A stretch of DNA of 35,505 nt, from NCBI RefSeq assembly GCF_000013045.1, contig NC_007678.1:1-35505 (forward strand), written 5' to 3'. Under the pieces are notes generated by a model. It was not told where the DNA came from. It searched no databases and saw only the letters and a program-made list of their open reading frames with translations. A program made the translations under genes and the position numbers. Origin of the DNA: Salinibacter ruber DSM 13855. GTDB taxonomy: Bacteria; Bacteroidota; Rhodothermia; Rhodothermales; Salinibacteraceae. Positions within the stretch are counted from its first letter, which is position 1. Each line of letters starts with the position of its first letter. This document shows positions 24,283 through 33,900 of this stretch, piece after piece.

Positions 24283-24951
24283 TCACATATTTCTCCCGCC
24301 TGGAAGGCTTTCGCAGGCCTGGCCGTCTCCATCTCTGTCCAAATTGTGCGGGTCGCCGCCCGAGCTGTCGCTACGGTGCCGTTCGAAAAACCGCTGGGCT
24401 TCCGGCTGGGTGTCGAAGTCCGAGCAGTCGCGATCCTCAAAGCTCGTCTCGCCTGGCCCCGAGGTGCGGTCTCGCCACTCCCAAGGCGGCACGGGACTGG
24501 ACTGCGACCACAGGCCACGCTTCGCGTTGCGGGCCTGGCGCTCCAGCCTCCTGTACTCGCTTTCGTTTGGCGCGTACTCGTCGTAGTGCCACGCCAAGCC
24601 GTCTCCGATAAGCATCGCTCCAAGGTCGCTGCCTTCCGCCTCGATACGGGCCACAGCGCGGCCGTAGCGGCCGATCTCTTCGACGGCAACCCGGACGTTC
24701 TTTCCGCCGACGTATCGCCGTGCGGCCCGTGTGGCGGCCGTGCCGTAGGGTTGGTCGGACTCCGGCGCGTCCACACCGCGGAGGCGGATGATGACCTCTC
24801 CTCCAGCGGAGCGGCGGACGCCAAACGTGTCGCCGTCTGTGACCTCAACGACTCGGGCCGCAAACGTTTGGCCCGGTTGGACCTGTGCAACTGAAGCGCC
24901 AGGAAGAACCAGCAGAACAGCTGCCAGACTGAGTTGGCGGATAAATTTCAT
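24283..24951 (-). CDS. Secreted thermonuclease-like protein with excalibur domain
   Basis: The 222-residue protein has a Sec signal peptide (1-22, ending VAQ). A staphylococcal-nuclease domain follows (~30-155): [18 protein letters not shown] with Arg58 and Glu64, and [10 protein letters not shown] with Arg98, corresponding to the catalytic Arg/Glu/Arg set. A C-terminal excalibur calcium-binding module (~172-218) shows DRDCSDF and [10 protein letters not shown]. It would be exported to the periplasm or medium and cut DNA or RNA with Ca2+. SNase plus excalibur is a known combination. The start is 29 bases downstream of the type IIG enzyme gene on the same strand, so both may share a transcript. 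A role in degrading environmental DNA is plausible. Confidence 0.9.
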   Translation of the reverse strand: MKFIRQLSLAAVLLVLPGASVAQVQPGQTFAARVVEVTDGDTFGVRRSAGGEVIIRLRGVDAPESDQPYGTAATRAARRYVGGKNVRVAVEEIGRYGRAVARIEAEGSDLGAMLIGDGLAWHYDEYAPNESEYRRLERQARNAKRGLWSQSSPVPPWEWRDRTSGPGETSFEDRDCSDFDTQPEAQRFFERHRSDSSGGDPHNLDRDGDGQACESLPGGRNM

Positions 24952-24980
24952 GGATGGAAATATAACCTGTTCACACCTAC

Positions 24981-27900
24981 CTATTTCTCTATCACCGACC
25001 GTATGATACTATCAATCTCTTCCATTCGATCTGTCAGGTGATCTCGCACAGAGCTACGGAGACGTCCGAGATGATATGGTGAACGTTTCGATGTATCTTT
25101 CTCTTCTCTAAGGTATCGATCAGTTTCTTTTGCACACTTCCTACTCATCTGTGCGATCCTTTGATGTTTTCCGTGTTCAGGATCAAACTGGTTGAGTGGT
25201 ACTTCAAGGATCTTTTTATGGACATCCCTGGGCCCGAAGAGTCCTCTTGACTGGAAGCTCTTGATCAGTCGATTGGGTTCAGCAGAGTTAAGGAAGCCTG
25301 CTAAAAAGTGTGCCTCATCCTGGTCATTTGTTCCGTACCAGTAGGTTTTATGTTCGACTATAAACGGTAGATCAACCTCCCCTCTTTTGAGTACCGCAGC
25401 GTTTGCATCCTTAGAGGAAGAGGTATACATCACTATATAAGGTGTATTGGTATTCTGATCGACAATACCAGACTGATAGTCTAAGCGGTCGAGGTAGGTT
25501 AGCTTTTCAGATTTGTCTGTTTTATTCGACTCCCAGTATTCCTCAACCTCCTTAAACCACTTTGCAGTCTTCAAGTCGCCTTCTTCTACCATGTCATCCC
25601 AATGCTTCATCCTTGGGTGACCAGAATTAACTTCAACAGGGAGCACCACAAGTTCTGGCTCGATTATAGCAAATGGGACGACGTTACTAGAGATTGCTGT
25701 TCGATACAGGTAGTCACTGTGTACTTGTCCTGATAGCTTGATCGGCTTCCACCGCTTGCTGGCGTACTTCCGTCGTTCCTCATTGGTCTTTACGGATACG
25801 AGCCTGTTGTCCAAACTGGATGGACGCTTCTGGTCAAGCTCCACGAAATAAAAGTTTCGTGGTACTGTAGTAGCTCCTTGCTTGAAGTGGTCTTTGTAGT
25901 AGTTGACAGCCTCCGACGCCTCAACTTTGTATGGGGTAAAGGCAGTCAGTGAGCCGAGCCTCCCGTAATGCCACTGAGTTTCCTCGAAGTTGAGGTGGTT
26001 CTCAGCCTCTTCCCAAGTCACGTTCTGCTCAGGAGGGTTGCCTTCGACCAGATACCCAGAGACGCCCTCTTCTGGAAATCGGCTGTTAACGTACTTCTGG
26101 TCGGCAAAAACTACTGAGGATGGAATATTAAATAGCGGGTCTACACCACCGAGGTCCCATAGCTCAGTAATCTTGTACCCTCTTGCAGTGCCTTTTCTCG
26201 CTTTGTCGTGCTGGTCGCCGGAGAATATGCTTCGTGGCATCACGAAGGCAATCTCTCCTTCGTCTTTTAAGAAATACCATGAAGAGTGAGACAAAAATAT
26301 GGATGCTATTTCTAGGTGAGTATAGTTCTTCTTTTTGTCTGGCTTTACGTTGTACTCTTCAGCAAGATCATCTAGCTCGTCTTGGTAGTTCCCGTAATCG
26401 ACGTCTCCGTAGGTAATCCAGGGTGGATTGCCTACCACAAAGTCGAAGCTATTTTTCAAAAAGTACGGCTTGTAAAGGTTCTGAACAATGAACCTCCATA
26501 TTGTATCCCTACCCGCCTCTTTTGCTCTCTTAATTCCAAGGTATATGGAATGAAAGCTCTTCAATACGCTACCTGACAACTCACCGATCTCCTCTTGATT
26601 GTGCAAAGAAGAGGCAATCTTCTCCCGATCATAGTCTTCCCGACCAGCCGAGAATTCAGCTAGTTTATCGCACGTCCGGATTGCTGCGTCGAACGTCGTA
26701 GGGTCTTCGAAAACTTCGACTGTAATGCGATAAGGATCTCCGTCAATCATCATCCGGAATTCTTCGCCGAACATGTCGACGCTGCCTTCCGGCGCATGCA
26801 AAGTGTTGGAGAGATGCACCTTGAGCGATACCGGACGTCTCAGTGACCGTATTTTTTCGCTTAGTGTGAGAAGAACTGTCGTCTTGGCAATCTGGACGGA
26901 GAGAGGATGGATGTCAACTCCGACTACTCGCTCCAAAATGTCTCGAGCTGAAAGATCAGGATGCTCATCTTTGAACTTTTCGATTACAGCCCGGAGGAAC
27001 GAGCCGCTTCCACACGCAGGGTCAAGGACACTGCTATTCCCTCCTATGTCTAGTTCGTCAACAACCCGTTCACACAGCCAGTCTGGAGTGTAGTATTCGC
27101 CCAGTTGGTGTCGGGTGTCAATGTCTATCAACTCTTGGTATACACCCTTCAGGATGTCCTCGTCCACTAGGGAAAAGTCATACTGACCGATTTGGCTAGT
27201 CAGTTGCCGAAATACAGGCTGGAGGTGCTGAAAGTGCTCTTCCCTCCCTACCCAGTCATAGAAGTCCTGGTCGACGAAATTTTCGACGTTGTACTTGGCG
27301 AATATATTGCCCTGGAGAATGCCTTCAAGCTCCTCCTGATCGATGTGGTCATCGCCGGTCAGCACCTCATATGCAAGTAGCTTCGCCAAAATGCTCAGGT
27401 AAGTGTGTACGAGAAATGCTTCTTCCCTAGCTTCAAACGAACCATAGGCTATACTCAGGAACCGCTGCCATTGCTCAAACGCTACTGTGACATGATCATC
27501 GTCACGCACCTCCTCAAAGTATTGACTGAGGTGATCCAGACATGACACAAAGATCGGCGAATGCTCGCCGAAGTCTTGCTTCATGCGTTCCAAGGTTGGC
27601 TTCTGTGGCCGAGTTTGAAAGAGGTACCGATCCAGAAAATAGAACGTCTCATCCGGCTGGTCTTCGTCAATCTGGAATGACTCTGTCTCCTCCAACTCGA
27701 CGTCGTCTACGGTTATATTTTCATTCCCAACCAGCTTCTTGTGGTCAGGTGCGTACACCTTCCAATTCTTACAGTCGGTGGCAAGGAGGGTAAAGTTGTA
27801 ATCCTCACCAGATTCCCAATTGCCAGCTACGTATTCAGCAAGCTGATTCCGGGCATCTCCCTCATCCTTGTTCAGATCGTCCTTAAACTCGATGATTACC

Positions 27901-28127
27901 CTTCCGTACTGGGTATCAGCGTACCCGGTCTTTGTGCGCTCCGGGAGTGGAACGTCCACTACTGACTCTGCGCCCAGACTCATGTCGTCGATAATCTCGC
28001 GAGCACGGTCATTCTCATTGAAGAGCCGTTCAAGCAAGCTCTTAAACAGCTCTCGTTTTGCGGCTTCACTCCCGGCTTGATTGACCTTCGTCGAGTAACT
28101 TTCTACGTAGTCAGCTCTGTCAGACAT
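24981..28127 (-). CDS. Type IIG restriction-modification enzyme (Eco57I-like)
   Basis: From the ATG at 28127 the product is 1048 residues; a frame extension to 28187 adds 20 residues without family resemblance. Order: a PD-(D/E)xK nuclease at the N-terminus (Asp71, then VIIEFK with Glu80 and Lys82), a helical linker, an N6-adenine methyltransferase core with EYYTPDWL, motif [12 protein letters not shown] (~367-377) and motif IV NPPW (567-570), and a long C-terminal part that should hold the target-recognition domain. Nuclease and methylase in one chain define type IIG enzymes. The gene is visibly more A/T-rich than its neighbours, suggesting acquisition from another source. It would protect the host and favour plasmid retention. 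No separate specificity subunit is next to it. Confidence 0.88.
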   Translation of the reverse strand: MSDRADYVESYSTKVNQAGSEAAKRELFKSLLERLFNENDRAREIIDDMSLGAESVVDVPLPERTKTGYADTQYGRVIIEFKDDLNKDEGDARNQLAEYVAGNWESGEDYNFTLLATDCKNWKVYAPDHKKLVGNENITVDDVELEETESFQIDEDQPDETFYFLDRYLFQTRPQKPTLERMKQDFGEHSPIFVSCLDHLSQYFEEVRDDDHVTVAFEQWQRFLSIAYGSFEAREEAFLVHTYLSILAKLLAYEVLTGDDHIDQEELEGILQGNIFAKYNVENFVDQDFYDWVGREEHFQHLQPVFRQLTSQIGQYDFSLVDEDILKGVYQELIDIDTRHQLGEYYTPDWLCERVVDELDIGGNSSVLDPACGSGSFLRAVIEKFKDEHPDLSARDILERVVGVDIHPLSVQIAKTTVLLTLSEKIRSLRRPVSLKVHLSNTLHAPEGSVDMFGEEFRMMIDGDPYRITVEVFEDPTTFDAAIRTCDKLAEFSAGREDYDREKIASSLHNQEEIGELSGSVLKSFHSIYLGIKRAKEAGRDTIWRFIVQNLYKPYFLKNSFDFVVGNPPWITYGDVDYGNYQDELDDLAEEYNVKPDKKKNYTHLEIASIFLSHSSWYFLKDEGEIAFVMPRSIFSGDQHDKARKGTARGYKITELWDLGGVDPLFNIPSSVVFADQKYVNSRFPEEGVSGYLVEGNPPEQNVTWEEAENHLNFEETQWHYGRLGSLTAFTPYKVEASEAVNYYKDHFKQGATTVPRNFYFVELDQKRPSSLDNRLVSVKTNEERRKYASKRWKPIKLSGQVHSDYLYRTAISSNVVPFAIIEPELVVLPVEVNSGHPRMKHWDDMVEEGDLKTAKWFKEVEEYWESNKTDKSEKLTYLDRLDYQSGIVDQNTNTPYIVMYTSSSKDANAAVLKRGEVDLPFIVEHKTYWYGTNDQDEAHFLAGFLNSAEPNRLIKSFQSRGLFGPRDVHKKILEVPLNQFDPEHGKHQRIAQMSRKCAKETDRYLREEKDTSKRSPYHLGRLRSSVRDHLTDRMEEIDSIIRSVIEK

Positions 28128-28238
28128 GGTGTAGCCTACAGTGGACTCTGAGCAAAGAATACATGGTGAGTGTAGGGGTTGACCCACCCAACATCAGGCG
28201 CGTAGTAAAAACGTACCTGAAATTTGATTACTCTCAAA

Positions 28239-28463
28239 TTAAAGATATTCATCAAGCGCCTCAGCCGTCAACTCCTTCATCGGCCGGCCCGTCTCCGCGC
28301 TCCTAACGCGGAGCTTCTTGTGTATGGACTCCGGGATGTAGACGCTGAGCTGTGACTCTTCTTGCTCCACGTCTCGCTTGAGGTCGGACGCGTCTTGATG
28401 GGTAGGTGCATCCCCACCCGACGCGGTTCCCATTGGATCATCTCCCATAGGATCATCACTCAT
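28239..28463 (-). CDS. Ribbon-helix-helix partition/regulator protein
   Basis: The 74-residue protein has a flexible acidic N-terminus with a short repeat (DDPMG twice) and a C-terminal ribbon-helix-helix domain (~38-74: SQLSVYIPESIHKKLRVRSA then MKELTAEALDEYL). Its start overlaps the ParA stop by eight bases (ATGAGTGA), so the two are translationally coupled. Small RHH proteins right after a ParA are the centromere-binding partner and autorepressor in ParF/ParG-type cassettes, so it most likely binds the CTAG array upstream of ParA. A generic RHH antitoxin is less likely, because no toxin gene follows. Confidence 0.85.
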   Translation of the reverse strand: MSDDPMGDDPMGTASGGDAPTHQDASDLKRDVEQEESQLSVYIPESIHKKLRVRSAETGRPMKELTAEALDEYL

Positions 28464-29091
28464 GGCGTAGGGTCTCGATTACGTTGTCAGTGATCTGTCG
28501 AATCTCCGCGGCAGCCTTCTTGTCTCCCGACTCGATGGCGGAGGTGCCGTTGCCAATCGCCTCCGCGTAGGCAACGCGGTCGCCTGTGCCCTCCCACACC
28601 GGCAGTTCAAAGGGAGCGAGCGTCTCCTCTACGACTTTCGAAAGCCGCGTGCGGGCCTTCCTCCGGGACACGACAAACGCTGCCTCCGGGCTTCCTGTGA
28701 CCTCTCGGCGGGCCTCTACTAGCTCCACGATCGTCTTGAGCGGCCAGATGTCAGCCGGCGCCGGTTGGGTCGGTATCATCACCAGGTCCGATGCCTTGAC
28801 GATGGCGGCGTGCATCTTCTGCAGGTGGGCGCCTCCATCTATGACCGCCACGTCAAACGCGCCTTCGAGATCTTTGATATTCTTCTCTAGGGCGGAGGGC
28901 TGCTCGATGGAGTAAACCGCTGGCAGCTCCTCAGTGTCGCCGGAGGCTTGCCAGTTGGAGGCGGTGGACTGCTTGTCGGTGTCGAGGATACAAACGTCTA
29001 GCTCTCGCAGCTGAAGATCGCGGGCGACGTTGATGGCAAGGCAGGACTTCCCCACCCCGCCTTTGCTATGGAGCGTGCTGGCGACGTGCAT
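28456..29091 (-). CDS. parA: ParA-type partition ATPase
   Basis: The 211-residue protein is a short (type Ib-like) ParA/MinD-family ATPase without an N-terminal DNA-binding domain. It shows the deviant Walker A motif SKGGVGKS (residues 9-16 with Lys10 and Lys15), the LDTDKQSTASNW segment and the Walker B-like VAVIDGG. It drives plasmid segregation by moving along the nucleoid in an ATP-dependent way, with a small partner protein. The downstream RHH gene overlaps it. The upstream region contains a regular CTAG array that can serve as both operator and centromere. Confidence 0.93.
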   Translation of the reverse strand: MHVASTLHSKGGVGKSCLAINVARDLQLRELDVCILDTDKQSTASNWQASGDTEELPAVYSIEQPSALEKNIKDLEGAFDVAVIDGGAHLQKMHAAIVKASDLVMIPTQPAPADIWPLKTIVELVEARREVTGSPEAAFVVSRRKARTRLSKVVEETLAPFELPVWEGTGDRVAYAEAIGNGTSAIESGDKKAAAEIRQITDNVIETLRHE

Positions 29092-29092
29092 A

Positions 29093-29176
29093 GTAGTTCT
29101 CTAGTTTTCTAGTTTTCTAGCAAACCAGGACTGTAGAGTCCTGTAGTGCTAGTAACCTAGTATTAAGGGCATCTAG
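29093..29176. promoter_or_regulatory. Candidate partition site/operator: CTAG boxes on an 8-bp lattice
   Basis: CTAG occurs at 29101, 29109, 29117, 29149, 29157 and 29173; all six positions are congruent modulo 8. One-mismatch versions sit on the same lattice at 29093 (GTAG), 29125 (CCAG) and 29133 (GTAG). The spacers are mostly A/T, including TTTT twice. Tetramer boxes separated by 4-bp spacers are known as the binding array of the RHH protein ParG of plasmid TP228. Together with the ParA and RHH genes just downstream, this is a strong candidate centromere that also represses the cassette. Confidence 0.8.
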
Positions 29177-29208
29177 TGTCAAGCATACTGACTTGGTTTC
29201 TGTTACAG

Positions 29209-29599
29209 CTAGCCCTCGTCTCTGTGCTCCTTGGCCAGCTCCGCGATCTCCTCTGCGGTGAGCTTCTCGTACAACGACTCACTCCACCCAGCCGTGCACT
29301 GTTGCCTGCGGGCCAAGTCCATCGCGCACTCTGAACGTCTTCGCCTCCACGTCGTCTGGCATCGGGCGAAAGTCTACACGCTGCCCGCCGACGGAGCCTG
29401 AAGTGGCTGTAAATTGCTGTCGCGTCTCGCGAGCTATTGCCTTCGCAGCGATCCTCGGCAGCTTGCGCTTGCGCTTAATGCTTTGTATCAGCCTTTCATG
29501 CTCTTTCTCGACGACATAGTCGATTTTACGCTCGACCTCGGTGGTGGCGCCGTCCGGGTGCAAGACTTCCAGTGTCGTAGTTATCGTGTCAGCTTGCAT
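29209..29599 (-). pseudogene. Small basic protein gene, apparently frameshifted near its end
   Basis: The intact frame from 29599 to the TGA at 29279 gives 106 residues of unrecognised type, with a basic helix (EHERLIQSIKRKRKLPRI) and beta segments. Directly after it another frame reads SLYEKLTAEEIAELAKEHRD and ends in TAG at 29209-29211, a convincing amphipathic helix. The junction contains GAGTGAGT (plus strand ACTCACTC, 29277-29284); removing one GAGT joins the two as ...HGWVESLYEKL..., a 128-residue protein. The 106-residue form may nevertheless be what is made. It lies between ParA and the HhH gene on the same strand; a plasmid maintenance role is possible but unproven. Confidence 0.6.
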
Positions 29600-29657
29600 A
29601 ACGCGTCGTTGTTTTTGTGATGTCTGTCGGTGGTTAGTGTGGTTCTCGTTGTGCGGC

Positions 29658-30917
29658 CTATTTCAGTGTGCTTGGAGTGGAGAAAAGCCCCAATCCAGCG
29701 CCAGCCAGGCGGCGAGGGTCCGGCTCGGTCGTCGAGGTCAGGCTCGGATTTTCGATATTGAACGCCTCTTTGACCTTCGCCCAATCTTGCGGGTAGTGGT
29801 CTCTGAATGTCCGCCTGAACTCGTCGATCGAGTACTCCAGCGACATGCCAACGCCCATGAAGTTGAAGCCGTCGCGGGCTTCCTCGAATCGGCGCATGCG
29901 GTCGAAGGTGTCGATAAAGCGCTTCGCGTCGCCGCGGGCAGCAACTGCGTCGCGGCGCGGATGTCCAGCGACAATCTTGTCGTGGTAGAGGTACAGCGTC
30001 CACGTCCGCCCGCCCCTCTCTCGCATTTTCACGGCCCAGCTTTCACCCTCTTCCTCGACCGCGCCGACCTCGCCCAGCCTGCGACGAGGCACCTCCGCCT
30101 CAGCGTCGACCTCAGCATCGACTTCTTGGTCGTGAAGGTGGATGACCATATCTGTGTCGTTGCAGCGCCACTCACCGGCCTCAGCGTCGACTCTGCGGTC
30201 GGCCTTGGCCTCATCCCACGCCCGCGCCAGGCCCTCGCTCAGACGGTCTGAGTAGTCTCTGTCGGCGTCGAGCGAGTGGGCGATCTCGTGCCCGCGGCGC
30301 ATGATCTTGGCGCGGTCCCAGCCACCACGCGTTTTGTAATCGGTGGATGCGTCGGCGGCCTCGGTTGTGTGCTGGTGGCGAGTCGCCAGCGGGTCGGGCA
30401 CGAGCCCCGCGTTGATGTCGTCGGCGCAGCGCGAGAACAGCTGACGGGCGCGCTCTTCAGTGCCGGTGTAGCGCCGCGTCTCGTCCTCCTCGGTGTCGCC
30501 GTCAAAGTAACGGGCGCGGCCGCCGGCCAGGCCGGTCGGAATGATCGTGACGGCCCATTCGTCACCGAACTTTTGCTCGACGAGTTGGGTTATGTAGCCG
30601 GATTCAAGTTCGTCTGCGATCCGGACGTGATCGTCGTGTAGACGCCAGAGGTCATCCACCTCATCGGCGAGTTCAAGGGCCTCCTCGTGGGTCGGGTCCA
30701 GCTCAGATAGGTCCACATAGACGTGGTCTTTTACCTTATCGTAAGCCGCCGGGCCGACTCCTCTGGCGTCGAGGAGGTCTTCCTTGCTGTCGTAGGGCTG
30801 GCCCTCGCGGATCTGGCGAGCTGTTGTGGTGCCGATGCCCTCGATGTCGGCGAGGTCGTACAGGAGGGCGGTGCCGTCGTCGGCGTTCAGGTCGATCAGG
30901 TCGTCGGTGTTGGTCAT
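29658..30917 (-). CDS. Helix-hairpin-helix protein of unknown function
   Basis: From the ATG at 30917 the product is 419 residues; the upstream frame extension to 31028 is Arg-rich and not believed. Residues ~22-66 contain two helix-hairpin-helix motifs (IEGIGTTTARQI and LLDARGVGPAAYDKVKD), a module that binds DNA without sequence preference. The rest is acidic with helices and strands (SWAVKMRERGGRTWTLYLYHDK) and a possible coiled part at 75-110; no catalytic motif was seen. It sits between the AEP-like primase and the small frameshifted gene on the same strand, suggesting a part in replication or segregation. Unknown beyond the HhH. Confidence 0.75.
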   Translation of the reverse strand: MTNTDDLIDLNADDGTALLYDLADIEGIGTTTARQIREGQPYDSKEDLLDARGVGPAAYDKVKDHVYVDLSELDPTHEEALELADEVDDLWRLHDDHVRIADELESGYITQLVEQKFGDEWAVTIIPTGLAGGRARYFDGDTEEDETRRYTGTEERARQLFSRCADDINAGLVPDPLATRHQHTTEAADASTDYKTRGGWDRAKIMRRGHEIAHSLDADRDYSDRLSEGLARAWDEAKADRRVDAEAGEWRCNDTDMVIHLHDQEVDAEVDAEAEVPRRRLGEVGAVEEEGESWAVKMRERGGRTWTLYLYHDKIVAGHPRRDAVAARGDAKRFIDTFDRMRRFEEARDGFNFMGVGMSLEYSIDEFRRTFRDHYPQDWAKVKEAFNIENPSLTSTTEPDPRRLAGAGLGLFSTPSTLK

Positions 30918-31187
30918 GCAGCTGAGGGTGTTGAATGGTGGGCGCCGCGGCGGGCGCCCTCTGTCGATGGTTGCGGTCCCCTTTAGCAGCCGCCGGCGAC
31001 GCTGCTTGCCCACTCCGCGTCGCGGCAAGAGGTTCTGCGTCGCTTCCTCGCTTTGTCTTCTTCAGCGTATGAACGATATTCAAACGGCCTGGGACAACCT
31101 CTCTGGTAGCAAACTAGCGTGTGTCACGTGTCACTTGATTTTTGTCGTATGCACCTCCCATGCGCCTGACATCTCCTGCCGCATGCT

Positions 31188-33632
31188 CTACAGACGCGGC
31201 GCGTCCTCCTGTGCCTTCTCGAAGACGTAGCGCAGCTCAGTGGGATAGTCGCCTGGTGCCTCACCGATCGGCGGTGAGTTTTTCTCATTCCAGTCTTGAA
31301 GCGCCAGCCATGCGTCTTGGTCGGAGCATCCGCTCTGGAGTAGGTGGAGAGAAACAAGCCGAGCGGCAAGGTTTCGGCCGACCATCCCATCGCCAAACTC
31401 CTCGCCCTCCTGGACGCCCTCACGGCGGATCTTGTCGACGATCCCACGGGAGGTTGAGCGGTCGTCGTCGGTTTCGTAGACCTGCTGAGAAAGCGTGCAT
31501 GCCTCTCTGAGAAGGTCTTGAAGGTTCCCGTTGAGCGGCGCCTTGCCCGGCCGTGGAAGCGTGTATCCGTCGTAGCGAGAGGCAAACTCCCTAATCGCAT
31601 TTAGAGGGTACGTGAGAATCTCTTCGCCGGTGAAGCCTACACAATACCGGGTTTTGTTCTCTGCGGCGTAACGGCCCTCGTGGACGCTTCCAATCGCGCG
31701 GATGTGGTGTAGGGGAGAGGCAAGCGCGCCGTCGACGTGGGCACCGCCAAGCTGGTCGATCTTATCTTCGATCAGGCCATAGAGCTCACGCAGCGTCTTC
31801 GTCGCCTCTCGCGAGGAGCGGAAGATGGGCTTGCCAAACAGTCCGGCCGGTAGCCGCACGTGGAAGCTCTGGTTGCCCGTGTAGGTAACGGTGACCGACT
31901 CCAGCGGCACGTCGATCGAGCCGAGCCAGCGCAGGATGCGGCGGGCGTATTCCAAGCAGAGCTGTGGCGTCTCTCCGTCGATTTCAAGCACGACGAAGGG
32001 TACCGTACAGGGCAGGTGTTTCCGCTCCGTGTCGGTCGAGCACTCTGGCTTGAAGGCGCCTGTGGTGACATGGCGGGAGTTCTCTTTGTCGTCATCGCGG
32101 TCAACTGTCGAGGGCCGCGCCTGCCGCCGCTGCCAGTCGAAGCCTTTGACCCCGGTCTCCCGCGTGCGGAAGTTCTCACGGCTGTCGTTCGATGCGGTGG
32201 TCGACTTGGCCGCCTGCTCGGTGAAGGTCGACCACTGATCTGTATGCGTCGCCACAAGCCGGTCGTACATTGCCGCTACGTCGACGACTTCAGTCCCGTC
32301 TTCCAGCTCCAGTGAGTACCCGTCTACAAACCTTTCATCATAAGAACCAGCAGGAGGTTGTTGGCTTTGGCATTGGAATAGCACAGGCGGTGTCGATGAG
32401 CATAGCGGTAGCTGGGCTATGGCTGGAATGTTCACGCTGTAGCGCTGACCGTATGCATCAGACGTGCGATCGCCGGTTTCTATAGCTGGGCCATTGTGGT
32501 CCAGCACCGGCGTGTTAGCAAGGCGGCCGAATGCATTAGTGACAGTGCGATAGAACGCGTGAAAGTCGCCGTCGGCCGTCGTAGATCCGCGTGGGGTGGG
32601 GTGGAAGTAGAAGCGCTGATACAGTGCCCGAGCGACTTTCTGCATCGACACTACAATCTCTCCACTCGCCACCTCGACGGTTTCGCCATGGTCGTACTCG
32701 ATCGTGCGCCTGCCACTTGGCTGCTCTCGCTCAAGGCCGGCTAAGTAAGAGACGATGGCCACTTCCATGTTGGCGGTGTCGCCGTATGTGAGGCCGCCAT
32801 AGACGCCTTCGGTGATGTCGCTGACCTCATCCCGGCGTAGAGCTAAGAACCGGTCAGCGTTCACGAAGAGCGCCTCAGGAAGCCCACCCTGAGCGTGGCT
32901 CAAGAACTCTTCGGATGTCGGCGTTTTGCCAGTAGACTGGCACATCTCCACACCCGGGTAATCGGTGCCCCACTCCTCTTCCTTTCGCTCGTGTTCGTTA
33001 CCAAGGAAGGCCTGGATGTTGACCTGCTTCCAGGAGAAGCCGTCACCGCTTTGCTTGCGGGACTGCTTCAGCGCCTCGCTTTTCTCCTGCCGCTTTTCAT
33101 GGATCTCCTCGAAGTGCTTGTCGAGGGCGTCATCGACCCAGTCGGAAGCGTCCCTGCCACCGCCTTGCTCAGACTTTTCATCGTGAGATCCAGCAGGAGA
33201 GGCATTGGCTTCGGGCAGGGCATTGGTTTCAGGCAGATGGCCAGAGCGTTGGCGACGGCGATAGTCACGGTCTAGCTGACGTAGACGCTCGCGGAGACCG
33301 GACCAATCGTCGCCACTGTTGTCGTCACTGCTGTCGTCATGACTGTTATCGCCATCGTTGTTTTCGCCATCACTGTTTTCACCGGAGCTATCGTCTTGCC
33401 GGTCGGCATCAGAGCCGTCTCTTTCTGTGTCGTCGCCACCGGTCAAAACGGCGTCAGGCCCGTGCTCATCTGCGTCCACCACGCCTTCCGGTCCTACCCA
33501 GTAGCCGCTGATGAGCAGAGCAGTGTCGAGTGGGTCCTGTTCCCACTTGGCCTTCGCCTTCGAGCGTCGGCGCATTTCCCAAATGCTCAGGTCGTCTTCG
33601 GGAACTTCATCATCGTTCTGAGTTGAATCCAT
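31188..33632 (-). CDS. Archaeo-eukaryotic-type (AEP-like) plasmid primase
   Basis: The 814-residue protein has an Asp/Ser-rich disordered part (~55-110), a middle domain of unknown type (~195-480), then an AEP-like catalytic core: VVLEIDGE (Glu550, Asp552) in place of the DxD metal site, YTGNQSFHVRLPA (His591), VDGALASP (Asp634) and HHIRAIGSVHEGR (Arg645, Gly648, Ser649). These follow the known order of DxD, SGxxGxH and RxPGS-like motifs in small-subunit primases. The C-terminus (~745-812) resembles a primase C-terminal helical domain: VGRNLAARLVSLHLLQSG and LQDWNEKNSPP. It would make primers for plasmid replication. No helicase domain was seen. Glu for the first Asp is unusual. It is first in a minus-strand run, 270 bases upstream of the HhH gene start. 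Confidence 0.72.
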   Translation of the reverse strand: MDSTQNDDEVPEDDLSIWEMRRRSKAKAKWEQDPLDTALLISGYWVGPEGVVDADEHGPDAVLTGGDDTERDGSDADRQDDSSGENSDGENNDGDNSHDDSSDDNSGDDWSGLRERLRQLDRDYRRRQRSGHLPETNALPEANASPAGSHDEKSEQGGGRDASDWVDDALDKHFEEIHEKRQEKSEALKQSRKQSGDGFSWKQVNIQAFLGNEHERKEEEWGTDYPGVEMCQSTGKTPTSEEFLSHAQGGLPEALFVNADRFLALRRDEVSDITEGVYGGLTYGDTANMEVAIVSYLAGLEREQPSGRRTIEYDHGETVEVASGEIVVSMQKVARALYQRFYFHPTPRGSTTADGDFHAFYRTVTNAFGRLANTPVLDHNGPAIETGDRTSDAYGQRYSVNIPAIAQLPLCSSTPPVLFQCQSQQPPAGSYDERFVDGYSLELEDGTEVVDVAAMYDRLVATHTDQWSTFTEQAAKSTTASNDSRENFRTRETGVKGFDWQRRQARPSTVDRDDDKENSRHVTTGAFKPECSTDTERKHLPCTVPFVVLEIDGETPQLCLEYARRILRWLGSIDVPLESVTVTYTGNQSFHVRLPAGLFGKPIFRSSREATKTLRELYGLIEDKIDQLGGAHVDGALASPLHHIRAIGSVHEGRYAAENKTRYCVGFTGEEILTYPLNAIREFASRYDGYTLPRPGKAPLNGNLQDLLREACTLSQQVYETDDDRSTSRGIVDKIRREGVQEGEEFGDGMVGRNLAARLVSLHLLQSGCSDQDAWLALQDWNEKNSPPIGEAPGDYPTELRYVFEKAQEDAPRL

Positions 33633-33639
33633 CGCTGGA

Positions 33640-33794
33640 TGATGTTCAGTGCTTGGTTGGTATCGAGCGCTGTTACTTGCTTGGTCGCGAGTAGTCTGTC
33701 CAGCCGGCAGTTGGCGCTGCCGACTCTTTTCTGGAACAAGGCTTCACGCCTTACTCGCGCCCTGCCTGATAACTCTCAGGTAGGGCGCTTTTTT
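33640..33794 (+). ncRNA. Candidate small RNA antisense to the primase leader
   Basis: This stretch lies just upstream of the primase start (33632, minus) and carries two plus-strand hairpins: CGGCAG/CTGCCG at 33705-33722 followed by ACTCTTTT, and a strong terminator at 33757-33794. No plus-strand gene precedes them, so they may end a short RNA. Such an RNA would be complementary to the 5' leader of the primase message. No promoter was identified, so this is only a candidate. Confidence 0.3.
33757..33794 (+). terminator. Strong terminator upstream of the integrase remnant
   Basis: GCGCCCTGCCTGA (33757-33769) pairs with TCAGGTAGGGCGC (33776-33788) over thirteen positions with one G-U pair and a 6-base loop, followed by six T residues. 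It faces the plus direction although the gene to its left runs on the minus strand. Confidence 0.88.
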
Positions 33795-33900
33795 CTGTGT
33801 GTGTGATATCGATTTTTAGTAGTTGGGTTTCGAGAAACTGTTTCAGAAGGAGCGAGTACGATCTGTCAGCTGTGTTTTCAGTCAACTACACTCCTCCTCC

